A DNA stretch of 64,000 nt from Acidovorax radicis N35. Its GTDB lineage: Bacteria > Pseudomonadota > Gammaproteobacteria > Burkholderiales > Burkholderiaceae_C. This document shows positions 7,719 to 16,756 of this stretch, piece by piece. Each line of letters opens with the position of its first letter. The stretch's first letter is position 1. The position numbers and the translations under genes were made by a program. The DNA is taken from contig NZ_AFBG01000022.1 of the NCBI RefSeq assembly GCF_000204195.1, forward strand, positions 1 to 64,000, in the 5' to 3' direction. The notes beneath the pieces were generated by a model. It did not search any database, had not been told where the DNA came from, and saw only the letters and a program-made list of their open reading frames with translations.

Positions 7719-9500
7719 TCAGGTCGGGCTCAGGGCCGGGTGCTTGGTCAATGATGCATGGAAAGCCAGCGTTGCATCGGAATCGGGGACTGCGGGGGCC
7801 AGGCGCACGCCATGGCGCTCGCGCAGTGCGGTGGTGCAATTGTGCAGTTCCTGCTGTTCGCGCTCCGCATCCCAACCCAGCGCCTGTGCGGCGTTGCCCG
7901 CCATTTCGGCCAGCGCCGCGTCCGTGACGAGGCCGCGAATGGCCAGCAGCGTGCGCCGGATCACCAGGTCGTCGAGGTGGATCACGCCGGTTTCGGTGCA
8001 CAGCCAGGCCACCTCCGCCGCCGAGTAGTCGGGTGCATGCTGCAGCGGCACGTCGCCGGCCACCTTGAAATGCTGGGCCATGCGCAAGGCCTGGGTGCCG
8101 TAGCGGCGCAGCAGTGCCTGGGCGCGGACACGGCCCAGGCCGGAATCCTGGGCGATACGGTCGATGAAGCGCTCCGTTGCTTCCGCACCCTGCGGCATGT
8201 CCGTGCCACCGCCAATGGGCAGCTGCCGGGTCGAAGCCCTGCGCCCGCGCGCCAGCAGGCGCAGCACCTCGTCGGTTGCCTCCTCGGCCAGCGCGCGAAA
8301 GGTGGTCCACTTGCCCCCCACCAGACCCACGACCGGGATATCGCGCAATGGCGAGGGAGGGTCGATCACCACCGAATGGTCGCGCGAGATCTGTCCCGGC
8401 TTGTCGGCGTCCGAGCGCGCTAGCGGCCGCACGCCCACATAGGTGTAGACCACGTCGCGGCGGCCGAAGGCCAGGTTGGGAAACACCTCGCCCAGCACCT
8501 CGAGCAGGTAGTCCACCTCGGCCGGTTCTGTGTTGATCTGGTCCGGGTCGTCCACGGGGATGTCGGTGGAACCGACCAGCACGCGGCCGAGGAACGGGTA
8601 GACGATGCACACGCGCCCGTCAAGCGCTTCGAAGTACGCCATGCGCCCGCTCAGTGCGTCGCGCAGCGCCGGGTGGTCGAGCACCAAGTGCGAGCCCTTG
8701 GTGCCCATCACGCGCGGGCCGGGGCCGCCAAGCAGCGCGGTGCTGCGGTCCAGCCACGCACCGCTGGCATTCACTACGCTGTCAGCGGTGACTTGCACGA
8801 CCTCGCCCGTGATCTCATCACGCAGCGTGATCGTTTTGCCCGCGCAGCCTGTCACGCGGCAGTGGTTGGTGGCGGCCGAACGCGGCTCGTCGCGGCAGGC
8901 GTCGCGCATCAGCTCCAGCACCAACCATTCGGGGTGGCTGATCCAGGCGTCAAAGAAGGTGGCCGTCCAACGCACCGCCGTGCGAAACAGCAGGCGGTCC
9001 GCAGGCTGCACGCGGCCGATGCGGTGGTTGGGCATCACACGCTGGCGCCGGCCCAGCAGGTCGTACAGGCGCAGCCCCGTGGCTACCGCCAGTAGGCCGC
9101 GCGTGCGCTGGGGCGGTGCGCGGCCCAAAAACTTGAGTGCGCTGCTCATCAACCCGCCAAAAAAGCTCGATAGCGGCACCACGGTCATTAAAGGCTGCAC
9201 CAGATGCGGCGCGTTGCGCAGCAGCAGGTTGCGCTCGCGCGTGGCCTCGGCCACCAATGAGAAGCTGCCGCTCTCCAGATAGCGCAGGCCGCCGTGGATC
9301 ATGCGCGAAGGCGCGCTGCTGGCACCGGCGCTGAAGTCGCCCTTGTCGACGATGAGGCAGTCCACGCCCTGCAAAGAAAGATCTCGGAACACGCCCACGC
9401 CGTTGATGCCGGCGCCGACGATCACGGTCGAGAAATGCCGGCCCGCCACGGCGGCCGGGCGCACGAAGGGCGATGGGGGGAAGCTGCTGGCGCTGTTCAT
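7719..9500 (-). CDS. GlpD-family FAD-dependent (polyol/glycerol) phosphate dehydrogenase
   Basis: This 593-residue protein opens its core with the FAD-binding motif VIVGAGINGVGVFRDLSLQG (about 26-45), then GDFSAGASSAPSRMIHGGLRYLE, typical of glycerol-3-phosphate dehydrogenase. A C-terminal GlpD-type helical domain follows. It oxidises a polyol phosphate to a ketose phosphate and passes electrons to quinone at the membrane. Being between an FGGY kinase and a GntR regulator, next to an RbsABC-type transporter, it more likely acts on a C4-C6 polyol phosphate (as EryB does on erythritol phosphate) than on glycerol-3-phosphate. The start ATG 9500 overlaps the kinase stop (ATGA). Confidence 0.9.
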   Translation of the reverse strand: MNSASSFPPSPFVRPAAVAGRHFSTVIVGAGINGVGVFRDLSLQGVDCLIVDKGDFSAGASSAPSRMIHGGLRYLESGSFSLVAEATRERNLLLRNAPHLVQPLMTVVPLSSFFGGLMSSALKFLGRAPPQRTRGLLAVATGLRLYDLLGRRQRVMPNHRIGRVQPADRLLFRTAVRWTATFFDAWISHPEWLVLELMRDACRDEPRSAATNHCRVTGCAGKTITLRDEITGEVVQVTADSVVNASGAWLDRSTALLGGPGPRVMGTKGSHLVLDHPALRDALSGRMAYFEALDGRVCIVYPFLGRVLVGSTDIPVDDPDQINTEPAEVDYLLEVLGEVFPNLAFGRRDVVYTYVGVRPLARSDADKPGQISRDHSVVIDPPSPLRDIPVVGLVGGKWTTFRALAEEATDEVLRLLARGRRASTRQLPIGGGTDMPQGAEATERFIDRIAQDSGLGRVRAQALLRRYGTQALRMAQHFKVAGDVPLQHAPDYSAAEVAWLCTETGVIHLDDLVIRRTLLAIRGLVTDAALAEMAGNAAQALGWDAEREQQELHNCTTALRERHGVRLAPAVPDSDATLAFHASLTKHPALSPT

Positions 9501-11050
9501 GGCAACACCTCCACGCTGGGCGCGGGGGCGGCCGCGCGCTGCGGGGCTTCTTGCTGTGGCTGCGGCAACGGCGGCGGGGCTGCGCTGCCCGCCAGGTGGC
9601 CAAACACAGGCGCCATGGTGTCAATCAATTCGTTGAAGGCAGCGTTGTAGTCCGCATGGGCCCGCGCCTGGCGGGCATCGGGTTCGACCGTGTCGCAGGG
9701 CGCGCGCAAAGGCTCCGTATCCATACCGCGCGACATCGCTGCGTAGATCGCCGCGCCGCGCGCACCGGTCTCATCGTCGGCGCAACGCTCCACCGGCCGC
9801 CCGAGCAGGCCGGCCAGCAGGCGTACCAGGCGCGTGTCGCTCGCGCCGCCGCCCAGGATGGTGGACTCCAACACCGCAAGCCCCGCCGCCGCCAGGCGCG
9901 CCGTGTGGCGCACATGCAGCGCCGCCGTGGCATCGACCACCGCGCGGGCCATGTCGCCCCGCGTGTGGTGGCTCTTGAGGCCGACAAACCCCGCAGTGAC
10001 ACCGCCACCGCCGTTCACGAAAGGCAAAAAGCGCAGTCCGCCCGCGCCCAGCGGCACGGACATCGCCAGGTCGACCACCGCCCGCGCATCCGGCAGCCCC
10101 AGCACACCGGCCAGCCAGGCGATGTTGGCCATCGACGAGGGGCTGTTCTCCATGTACAGGCGCCGGTTGGTGGGGCCGAAGTTGACGGTGCCAGCCACGC
10201 GAGGCTGTGGCTCCATCACCGGGCCGATGACGGCGTTGACGCACCATGTGCCCAGCACCGATACGGCGCGGCCGCGTTCTTCGGCGCAGATGGCGGTCAT
10301 CGAGGCCAGCAGGTCGATTGCGCCCATGGCCACGGGGATGCCCGCGGGCAGGCCGTGCTCCGCGGCCGCGAGGGGTTGCACCGTGCCGATGGGCTTGCCG
10401 CTGGGCACCAGCGGCCCAAAAGCCTGCGATGACAAGCCTGCAATGCCCGAGGCGGCAAACGCCGTAGGCGACCAGGTCCCCGTGGCCAGCGAAAGCAGCC
10501 CTGCCGTGCTCACATCGCTGGCATCGGTGGCGATCTCGCCCGTGAGCAGAAAGCCGATGTAGTCCTTGGCAAACATCAGGCATTGCACTGCGCCGCTGCG
10601 CACGGCATCGCTGCCCAGCAGCTCGGCCGCAATTACGGTGGGCTGGCCCGGCCAGGGCTGGCAGCCCACGTCGGCCAGCAGCCGCTCGCCATGGCTGCGC
10701 GCCAGCGACTGCGCCCGCGCGTCGGCGCGCTGGTCGGTCGAGGCCACGGCCCGGCCGCCCACCAGTTCCTGGTCAGTGCCCAGCGCGTACAGCCCCGCGC
10801 CGTGGCCGGTGCAGCCGATGGCGCGGACATCGCCCACGCGGTTGCCTAGCTGGTGCGACACGTCGCGCAGCACGGTGGCCAGGGCTGAGCGGATCACGGA
10901 GGCGGGCACCTCGCACCCACCGCCAGGCAGGCGGTTGTGCAGCAGGGGCATGCGGGACAGGGCCACGGTGCGGCCGCTCGCGGCCTCCAGGGCCAGGGCT
11001 TTGAGGCTGCTCGACCCCAGGTCGATGCCGATGAGTATGTTGGTCTTCAT
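9497..11050 (-). CDS. FGGY-family carbohydrate kinase
   Basis: This 517-residue kinase has the FGGY/ASKHA fold. It carries the phosphate-1 loop IGIDLGSSSLKALALE at the N-terminus, an AIGCTGHGAGLYALG segment, and the adenosine motif ILGGGASDTRLVRLLAGLLGRPV near residue 420. It should phosphorylate the sugar or polyol brought in by the adjacent ABC transporter, producing the substrate of the GlpD-like enzyme. The Pro/Ala-rich C-terminal tail (about 30 residues) is unusual. It is the first gene of the minus-strand operon. Substrate identity cannot be read from sequence; erythritol, a pentitol or a hexitol are candidates. Confidence 0.9.
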   Translation of the reverse strand: MKTNILIGIDLGSSSLKALALEAASGRTVALSRMPLLHNRLPGGGCEVPASVIRSALATVLRDVSHQLGNRVGDVRAIGCTGHGAGLYALGTDQELVGGRAVASTDQRADARAQSLARSHGERLLADVGCQPWPGQPTVIAAELLGSDAVRSGAVQCLMFAKDYIGFLLTGEIATDASDVSTAGLLSLATGTWSPTAFAASGIAGLSSQAFGPLVPSGKPIGTVQPLAAAEHGLPAGIPVAMGAIDLLASMTAICAEERGRAVSVLGTWCVNAVIGPVMEPQPRVAGTVNFGPTNRRLYMENSPSSMANIAWLAGVLGLPDARAVVDLAMSVPLGAGGLRFLPFVNGGGGVTAGFVGLKSHHTRGDMARAVVDATAALHVRHTARLAAAGLAVLESTILGGGASDTRLVRLLAGLLGRPVERCADDETGARGAAIYAAMSRGMDTEPLRAPCDTVEPDARQARAHADYNAAFNELIDTMAPVFGHLAGSAAPPPLPQPQQEAPQRAAAPAPSVEVLP

Positions 11051-11160
11051 GTCATAACAGCTTCTGCCGGATCAGGCGATAGTTCCAGTAGTGTTTCCCC
11101 TAACTAGCTGGTGAATCGATCCATGATTACATTCTACCTGTCATAACAACTGTCGTGACA
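11050..11160. promoter_or_regulatory. divergent promoter region with repeated operator half-sites
   Basis: An inverted repeat TGTCATAACA-AC-TGTCGTGACA spans 11139-11160 (8 of 10 positions symmetrical). The same half-site TGTCATAACA recurs at 11050-11059, adjoining the kinase start codon, 89 bases away. Two sites on either side of a divergent promoter fit repression by looping. The GntR/HutC protein encoded at 6962-7717 is the natural candidate; this is inference. Confidence 0.6.
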
Positions 11161-11230
11161 CCAAGAACCCGACGCTGCTGTCAATGAGCAGCATCGCAAG
11201 CTGTGCCACTCAACAAAGAGGAGACAAAAC

Positions 11231-12280
11231 ATGAGGCGTAATTTCTTGAAGTCCGCGGCCGCTGCCGGTATCGGTCTGGCCGGTACCACCGCTTTCGCGC
11301 AGCAACCGGCAGCCGCCGCACCCGCAGCGGGTGCTGGCCTGCGCGGCAACGCGAGCGACGTCTACGTGATGAACGTGATGGTCTCGGGTGTGGAGTACTG
11401 GTTTCCGGTCTACGAAATGATGAAGCAGCTCGGTCGCACGCTGGGCGTGAAGACCCGCTACACCGGCACGCCTGAGTACGACGTGAACAAGCAGCTGGCG
11501 TCGTTTGAGCAAGAACTGGCCCGCAAGCCCGCCGGCATCCTGCTGCACCCCATGAACCCCGACCCGTTCATCGAGCCCATCAACCGCGCTGCCGCGATGG
11601 GCATCCCGGTGGTCACGTTCGCGGCCGATTCGCCCAACTCCAAGCGCACGTCGTTCATCACGTCGGACAATGACCGCGAGGGTGCGCAGGCCGCCGACGC
11701 CATTGCGGCCTCGATGGGTGGCAAGGGCGAATTCGCCGTGCTGGAGAACCCTGGCCAGGACAACCATGACCGCCGCATCGCCGCGTTTGTCAACCGCATG
11801 AAGACCAAGCACCCTGGCATGAAGCTGGTGGGCCGCGCCGCCAGCAATCAGGACCCCAACAAGGCCTACCAGGCGATGCAGAGCTTGGTGCAAGCCAACC
11901 CCAACCTGGGGGCCTTGTTCATGCCCGAGGCCAATTCGGCACTGGGTGCGGCGCAGGCCAAGGTGGAGTCCAAGAAAAACATCAAGGTGATGTGCTGCGA
12001 CGTGAACGCCAAGATCCTGGACATGATCAAGTCCGGCGACGTGTTCGGCGCGATCAACCCCAACCAGGGCATGCAGGGCTACATGGGGATGATGATGTTG
12101 TTCCTGGCCAAAAACCCCGGCCTCATCGACCCGATGAACGACGCCAAGCGCAACGGCGCCAACCCCATGGCCGTGCCTTTCCTGGACAACGGCCTGGCGG
12201 TGGTCAGCAAGGCCAACGCCGACGACTTCTACTGGGACAAGTACCTCACCCGCCGCGGTACCAAGGGCATCAACGAGTGA
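11231..12280 (+). CDS. sugar ABC transporter substrate-binding protein
   Basis: This 349-residue periplasmic binding protein of the RbsB/Peripla_BP_4 type has a twin-arginine-like signal (MRRNFLKSAAAAGIGLAG). The mature part shows features of sugar receptors: an early VMVSGVEYWFPVYEMMKQL segment, ILLHPMNPDPFIEPINRA in the first lobe, and ALFMPEANSALGAAQA. A good ribosome site (AGAGGAGACAAAAC) precedes the start. It is the first gene of the plus-strand operon and delivers substrate to the ATPase/permease pair that follows. Tat export for a sugar receptor is uncommon but known. Confidence 0.93.
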   Translation: MRRNFLKSAAAAGIGLAGTTAFAQQPAAAAPAAGAGLRGNASDVYVMNVMVSGVEYWFPVYEMMKQLGRTLGVKTRYTGTPEYDVNKQLASFEQELARKPAGILLHPMNPDPFIEPINRAAAMGIPVVTFAADSPNSKRTSFITSDNDREGAQAADAIAASMGGKGEFAVLENPGQDNHDRRIAAFVNRMKTKHPGMKLVGRAASNQDPNKAYQAMQSLVQANPNLGALFMPEANSALGAAQAKVESKKNIKVMCCDVNAKILDMIKSGDVFGAINPNQGMQGYMGMMMLFLAKNPGLIDPMNDAKRNGANPMAVPFLDNGLAVVSKANADDFYWDKYLTRRGTKGINE

Positions 12281-12291
12281 GCAGCAACGCC

Positions 12292-13809
12292 ATGGGCTCT
12301 TCATTGCTCGAGTTGCGCGGCATCAGCAAGCGCTTCGGCGCTGCGCATGCGCTCTCGGGCGTGGATTTTTCGCTGCACAGGGGCGAGATCCATGCCCTGT
12401 GCGGCGAGAACGGCGCGGGCAAGTCCACGCTGATGAACATCATTGATGGCATCCACCAACCGGACGCGGGCGAGATCGTGCTCGACGGCCAGGTGGTGGC
12501 CATCGATGGTCCGGCCCAGGCCATGCGCCTGGGTATCGGCCTGGTGCACCAGGAGATCGCCCTGTGCGGCGACGCCACCGTGGCCGAAAACATCTTCATG
12601 TCGGAGATCAACGCCGGCAAACAGGCGTGGATGGACTACGGCAGCCTCAATGCACGGGCCGCAAAGGTGCTGGCGCGCCTGGGCCAGGACATCGACCCCG
12701 CTGCCCGGGTGAGTGATCTCTCCATCTCCAGCCAGCAGCTGATCGAGATCGCCAAGGCACTCACGCTCGACTGCAAGGTGCTGATCCTCGACGAGCCGAC
12801 GGCCGCGCTCACCGACAACGAGTCGGCAGCGCTGTTTCGCGTGCTGCACGACCTCAAGGATCAGGGCATCGGCATCATCTACATCAGCCACCGCATGGCC
12901 GAAATTTTTGCGCACTGCACCCGCGTGACCGTGCTGCGCGACGGACGCAATGTGCATTCGGGCCCGCTGGCCGAGTTGAACGCTGACGACTTGGTGCGCC
13001 GCATGGTCGGCCGCGACCTGGGCAGCTACTACCCACCCAAGCAGCAGGATGCCGACCGCGGCGAGCATGTGCTCGAAGTGGCCGACCTGGCTGACGGCGA
13101 GCGGGTGCACGGCGTGTCCTTCACCCTGCAGCGCGGTGAGATTCTGGGCATCGCCGGGCTCATGGGCGCCGGGCGCAGCGAACTGGCGCAGACCCTGTGT
13201 GGCCTGCGCCCTGCCACGGGTGGAAGCGTGCGGCTGCGCGGCAAGCCACTCACCGTCCGCAAATACAGCGACGCGCTGCGCGCCGGCATCGCCTATCTCA
13301 GCGAGGACCGCAAGGCCGCAGGCGTGTACCTGGACCTGCCCATCGCTCAGAACATCGCGGCGATGGCGCTCCAGCGCGTGAGCTCGCGATTCGGCCTGCT
13401 GCAGCGCGCGGCCGAGCACCGGCTGGCGCAGGAGCTGGGCGCGCGCCTCAAGCTCAAGTCCGACGGCGTGCAGATCGAAGTGGCCAGCCTGTCGGGCGGC
13501 AACCAGCAGAAGGTGGCCATTGCCAAGCTGCTGGCCACCAACCCGGCGGTGCTACTGATGGACGAACCCACGCGCGGCGTGGACGTGGGCGCCAAGTCAG
13601 AGATCCACCACATCCTCAGAGACCTGGCCTGCCAGGGCGTGGGCGTGGTGGTCATCTCCTCGGAGCTGCCCGAGATCATCGGGCTGTGCGACCGGGCCCT
13701 GGTGATCCGTGACGGCCGCATCGCGGGCGAGGTGCAAGGCAAAGACATGACCGAAGAGGCCCTGCTGCGGCTGGCCTCTGGACTGGAACGACAAGAGGAG
13801 ATGGCATGA
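12292..13809 (+). CDS. sugar ABC transporter ATP-binding protein (RbsA/XylG type)
   Basis: This 505-residue protein has two fused ABC domains. The first has Walker A GENGAGKST (Lys44) and the Walker B region VLILDEPTAALT. The second has a degenerate P-loop (GLMGAGRSELA) with signature SLSGGNQQKVAIAK and LLMDEPTRGVDVG. This is the usual layout of monosaccharide importers. ATG 12292 is used; an in-frame GTG at 12277 overlapping the receptor stop is an alternative. The end overlaps the permease start (ATGA). Confidence 0.94.
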   Translation: MGSSLLELRGISKRFGAAHALSGVDFSLHRGEIHALCGENGAGKSTLMNIIDGIHQPDAGEIVLDGQVVAIDGPAQAMRLGIGLVHQEIALCGDATVAENIFMSEINAGKQAWMDYGSLNARAAKVLARLGQDIDPAARVSDLSISSQQLIEIAKALTLDCKVLILDEPTAALTDNESAALFRVLHDLKDQGIGIIYISHRMAEIFAHCTRVTVLRDGRNVHSGPLAELNADDLVRRMVGRDLGSYYPPKQQDADRGEHVLEVADLADGERVHGVSFTLQRGEILGIAGLMGAGRSELAQTLCGLRPATGGSVRLRGKPLTVRKYSDALRAGIAYLSEDRKAAGVYLDLPIAQNIAAMALQRVSSRFGLLQRAAEHRLAQELGARLKLKSDGVQIEVASLSGGNQQKVAIAKLLATNPAVLLMDEPTRGVDVGAKSEIHHILRDLACQGVGVVVISSELPEIIGLCDRALVIRDGRIAGEVQGKDMTEEALLRLASGLERQEEMA

Positions 13810-14840
13810 ATCACCCCGCACAACTTGACGCCGGCATCGTGGCCGGCCTGCAGCCCCCGCGCCAGGCCCCGGGAGGGCCCGGGAAACCCGGCGGCACCAA
13901 GCTCACCAGCATGCGCGAGATGGGCCTTTTGGTCATCATCGTCGCGCTGTGCGTGGGCATGAGCTTCGCGTCGCCGTATTTCCTCACGTGGGACAACATC
14001 CGCGCCATGCTGCTGTCGTTCTCCATCGAGGGCATCGTGGTGGTGGGCATGACCATCTTGCTGATCGTTGGCGGCATCGACCTTTCAGTCGGCTCCGTGG
14101 TGTGTTTTGCCATGGTGGTCACGGGCAAGCTTTTCCTGATGGGGTTCGATCCGTGGACGGCCGGGCTCATCGCGATTGCCGCCAGCGCGCTCATCGGCGC
14201 CATGATTGGCGGCTGCGTGGTGCGCATTGGACTCAACCACTTCATCGCCTCGCTGGCCTTCATGGTCATCGTGCGCGGCCTGTGCCTTGCGCTCACGCAG
14301 GGCACGCCCCAGTCGCTGTTCTCGCTGCCCGCCGAGTTCAAGTTCATCGGCCAGGGCACTTTGTTTGGCATTCCGGCGGTGATCCTGATCTTCCTCACCA
14401 TCGTGGTGGTCAGCGACTTCGTGCTGCGCCGCGCGAGCCTGCTGCGCCGCGTGTTCTACACCGGCAGCAACGAGAAGGCGGCGCTGTACTCCGGCATCCG
14501 CATAGGCCATGTGAAGTTCTGGGTCACGGTGCTGTGCGCAGCCTCGGCCGGCCTCGCCGGCGTGATCTACACCGCGCGCTTCGGCGCAGCCACGCCCACC
14601 TTTGGCGTGGGCATGGAACTCAACGTGATTGCGGCAGCCGTGATCGGTGGCGCCAGCCTCAAGGGCGGCTCGGGCACGGTGCTGGGCGCCGTGCTGGGCC
14701 TGGCGCTGCTCTCGGTGGTCACGAGCTCGCTGATCCTGCTCGACGTATCGCCCTACTGGCAGGACGTGATCAAGGGTTTGATCCTGCTGGCCGCCGTGAC
14801 CATTGACCACCTCATGAACACCCGAAAGACCAAGCGATGA
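13806..14840 (+). CDS. sugar ABC transporter permease (RbsC type)
   Basis: This 344-residue inner-membrane protein has about eight to ten hydrophobic segments. It contains family motifs of the ribose/xylose permeases: VGGIDLSVGSVVCFA near residue 80, NEKAALYSGIRIGHVK and a conserved AAVIGGASLKGGSGTVLGAVLG. It forms the membrane channel with the preceding ATPase and the receptor at 11231. Four-base overlaps with both neighbours show tight translational coupling. The N-terminal 35 residues are Pro/Gly-rich and cytoplasmic. Confidence 0.94.
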   Translation: MNHPAQLDAGIVAGLQPPRQAPGGPGKPGGTKLTSMREMGLLVIIVALCVGMSFASPYFLTWDNIRAMLLSFSIEGIVVVGMTILLIVGGIDLSVGSVVCFAMVVTGKLFLMGFDPWTAGLIAIAASALIGAMIGGCVVRIGLNHFIASLAFMVIVRGLCLALTQGTPQSLFSLPAEFKFIGQGTLFGIPAVILIFLTIVVVSDFVLRRASLLRRVFYTGSNEKAALYSGIRIGHVKFWVTVLCAASAGLAGVIYTARFGAATPTFGVGMELNVIAAAVIGGASLKGGSGTVLGAVLGLALLSVVTSSLILLDVSPYWQDVIKGLILLAAVTIDHLMNTRKTKR

Positions 14841-15841
14841 ATGCCGTGCTGAACGCAGAGATGAAGACCACCACCCTCGGGCCCTCGGGCATCGAATGCT
14901 CGGCCATTGGCCTCGGAACCTGGGCCATGGGTGGATGGATGTGGGGCGGGCAGGACAGCGCTGCTGCCACCGAGGCCATTGCCGCTTCGCTCGACGCCGG
15001 GGTGACGCTGATCGACACCGCGCCCGCCTACGGTCTGGGCGCCTCCGAAAACATCGTCGGTGCAGCCCTCAAGGGCCGGCGCCACGAGGCCGTGATCGCC
15101 ACCAAATGTGGCCTGGTGTGGCACACCCAAAAGGGCACGCACTTCTTTGATGAAGACGGCCACCCCGTGTATCGCTACCTGGGCCGGGAGTCGATCTTTC
15201 ATGAGGCCGAGGAGAGCTTGAAGCGCCTGCAGACCGACTACATCGACCTCTACATCACGCACTGGCAGGACGCGACCACACCGGTCGAGGAAACCATGGA
15301 CGCGCTGCTCACCCTCAAGAAGCAGGGAAAAATCCGCGCCATCGGCGTGAGCAATGTGAGCGCCGAGACGCTGTCGGAATACCTGCGCTATGGCCCGGTG
15401 GACGCGGCGCAGGAGCGCTACAGCCTGATCGACCGCGAGATCGAGCACACGCTAACGCCCCTGTGCAGCCAACACAACGTGGCGATGCTCGGTTATTCCT
15501 CATTGGCGCTGGGCCTGCTGGCCGGCCCCATCGATCCGGCGCGCGAGTTCACCGGCGACGACCAGCGCGCCACCAACCCGCGTTTCAGCACGGCCAACCG
15601 CGCCAAGCTCAAGGCATTTTTTGAAGAGCTTGAACCCGTGCGCAACCAGATCGGCTGCTCGTTCGGGCAACTGATGATTGCCTGGACGGTGGCCAGCGGC
15701 AACGTGTCGGTCGCGCTGTGTGGTGCCCGCGTGCGCCAGCAAGCCGTCGAGAACGCTGCGGCCGGCGCCATCGACATCCCGCGCGAGGCCGTGCAGCGCA
15801 TCGACGATGCTGCGGCCCGCCACCTGCGTGCGCTGGGCTGA
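14837..15841 (+). CDS. aldo/keto reductase
   Basis: This 334-residue NADPH-dependent aldo/keto reductase has the catalytic set expected of the (beta/alpha)8 family: Asp and Tyr in LIDTAPAYGLG, Lys in VIATKCGL and His in YITHWQD. It is translated from an ATG overlapping the permease stop, so it is part of the transport and catabolic operon. In this setting it could reduce an aldehyde released by the aldolase encoded next, or oxidise/reduce the incoming sugar before phosphorylation. The substrate is not predictable from sequence. Confidence 0.9.
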   Translation: MNAVLNAEMKTTTLGPSGIECSAIGLGTWAMGGWMWGGQDSAAATEAIAASLDAGVTLIDTAPAYGLGASENIVGAALKGRRHEAVIATKCGLVWHTQKGTHFFDEDGHPVYRYLGRESIFHEAEESLKRLQTDYIDLYITHWQDATTPVEETMDALLTLKKQGKIRAIGVSNVSAETLSEYLRYGPVDAAQERYSLIDREIEHTLTPLCSQHNVAMLGYSSLALGLLAGPIDPAREFTGDDQRATNPRFSTANRAKLKAFFEELEPVRNQIGCSFGQLMIAWTVASGNVSVALCGARVRQQAVENAAAGAIDIPREAVQRIDDAAARHLRALG

Positions 15842-15898
15842 CATCTCCAGCTCCTCCTTCTCACCCGCTTTTCTCAAATTTCACAAGGACCTCTTCGT

Positions 15899-16747
15899 AT
15901 GTCGAAGGACAAGACCGCGCGCCTGAACCGTTTGCTCACCAACGGGCGTTGCCTGGATATCGCGCTGGACCACGGCGTCTGCAACGAACCCTCGTTCCTC
16001 AATGGCCTGGAGGACATGCCCCAGGTGATGGACAAGCTCGTGGCCGCCGGGCCCGATGCGATCCAGCTCAACTACGGCCAGGCCGACCTGCTGCAGGACC
16101 GCCCGGGCCGCGACAAGCCCGCGCTGGTGATGCGCATCGACATGGGCAACCCCTACAACGCCACCGCCCACCGCGTGATGTGGGCCGTGTTGCAGAACGA
16201 GCACGACCCGGTCCTGCCCGCCGTGCAGCGCGACGCCGCCTGTGTGGTGGTCAACCTGTTCATGCTGCCCAACGAGCCCGATCTGTTCCGCCAGTGCGTG
16301 GCCAACATCGCGCGCGTGCGCGCCGACTGCGACCGCTACGGCATGCCGCTGATGATCGAGCCGCTGGTGATGCGCCCGCACAGCGACCAGGGCGGCTACA
16401 TGGTCGACGGCGACGCCGAGAAGATCGTCACCCTGGTCCGCCTGGCGCGCGAGATGGGCGCCGACATCGTGAAGGCCGACCCGACCACCGACCCCACGGA
16501 CTTCCACCGCGTGGTGCAGGCCGCGCGCTGCCCTGTGCTGGTGCGCGGCGGCGGCCGGGAAGACCTGCAGCAGGTGTTCGCGCGGTCGCGCGTGCTCATG
16601 GACCAGGGCGCGTCCGGCATGGTCTACGGGCGCAACGTGTACCAGCACGCCAACCCCTCGGCGGTGGTGAATGCGCTGATGTCCATGATCCACCGCGGCG
16701 CCAGCGCTGCCGAGGCTTGGCACCAGTACGAATCCACGCCGGCCTGA
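15899..16747 (+). CDS. class I (DhnA/FbaB/LsrF-type) aldolase
   Basis: This 282-residue TIM-barrel protein of the DhnA/LsrF group has the N-terminal CLDIALDHGV motif and a Schiff-base lysine in GADIVKADPT (Lys192). The phosphate-binding end PVLVRGGGRED and GASGMVYGRNVYQ follow. It should cleave a ketose phosphate into DHAP (or a related triose phosphate) and an aldehyde. Together with the FGGY kinase and the GlpD-like dehydrogenase it makes a plausible kinase, dehydrogenase, aldolase route for a polyol. The start follows ACAAGGACCTCTTCGT. Confidence 0.86.
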   Translation: MSKDKTARLNRLLTNGRCLDIALDHGVCNEPSFLNGLEDMPQVMDKLVAAGPDAIQLNYGQADLLQDRPGRDKPALVMRIDMGNPYNATAHRVMWAVLQNEHDPVLPAVQRDAACVVVNLFMLPNEPDLFRQCVANIARVRADCDRYGMPLMIEPLVMRPHSDQGGYMVDGDAEKIVTLVRLAREMGADIVKADPTTDPTDFHRVVQAARCPVLVRGGGREDLQQVFARSRVLMDQGASGMVYGRNVYQHANPSAVVNALMSMIHRGASAAEAWHQYESTPA

Positions 16748-16756
16748 CCCCCCCCC
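16748..16756 (+). other. C9 homopolymer abutting a start codon
   Basis: Nine consecutive C residues fill the space between the aldolase stop and the ATG at 16757, where a ribosome-binding site would be expected. No Shine-Dalgarno sequence is visible for the next gene. The tract could vary in length by slippage. Confidence 0.6.

Noticed and set aside
14085..14810. Minus-strand frame opposite the permease
   Set aside because: It is a His/Gln/Arg-rich shadow of the RbsC-type gene.
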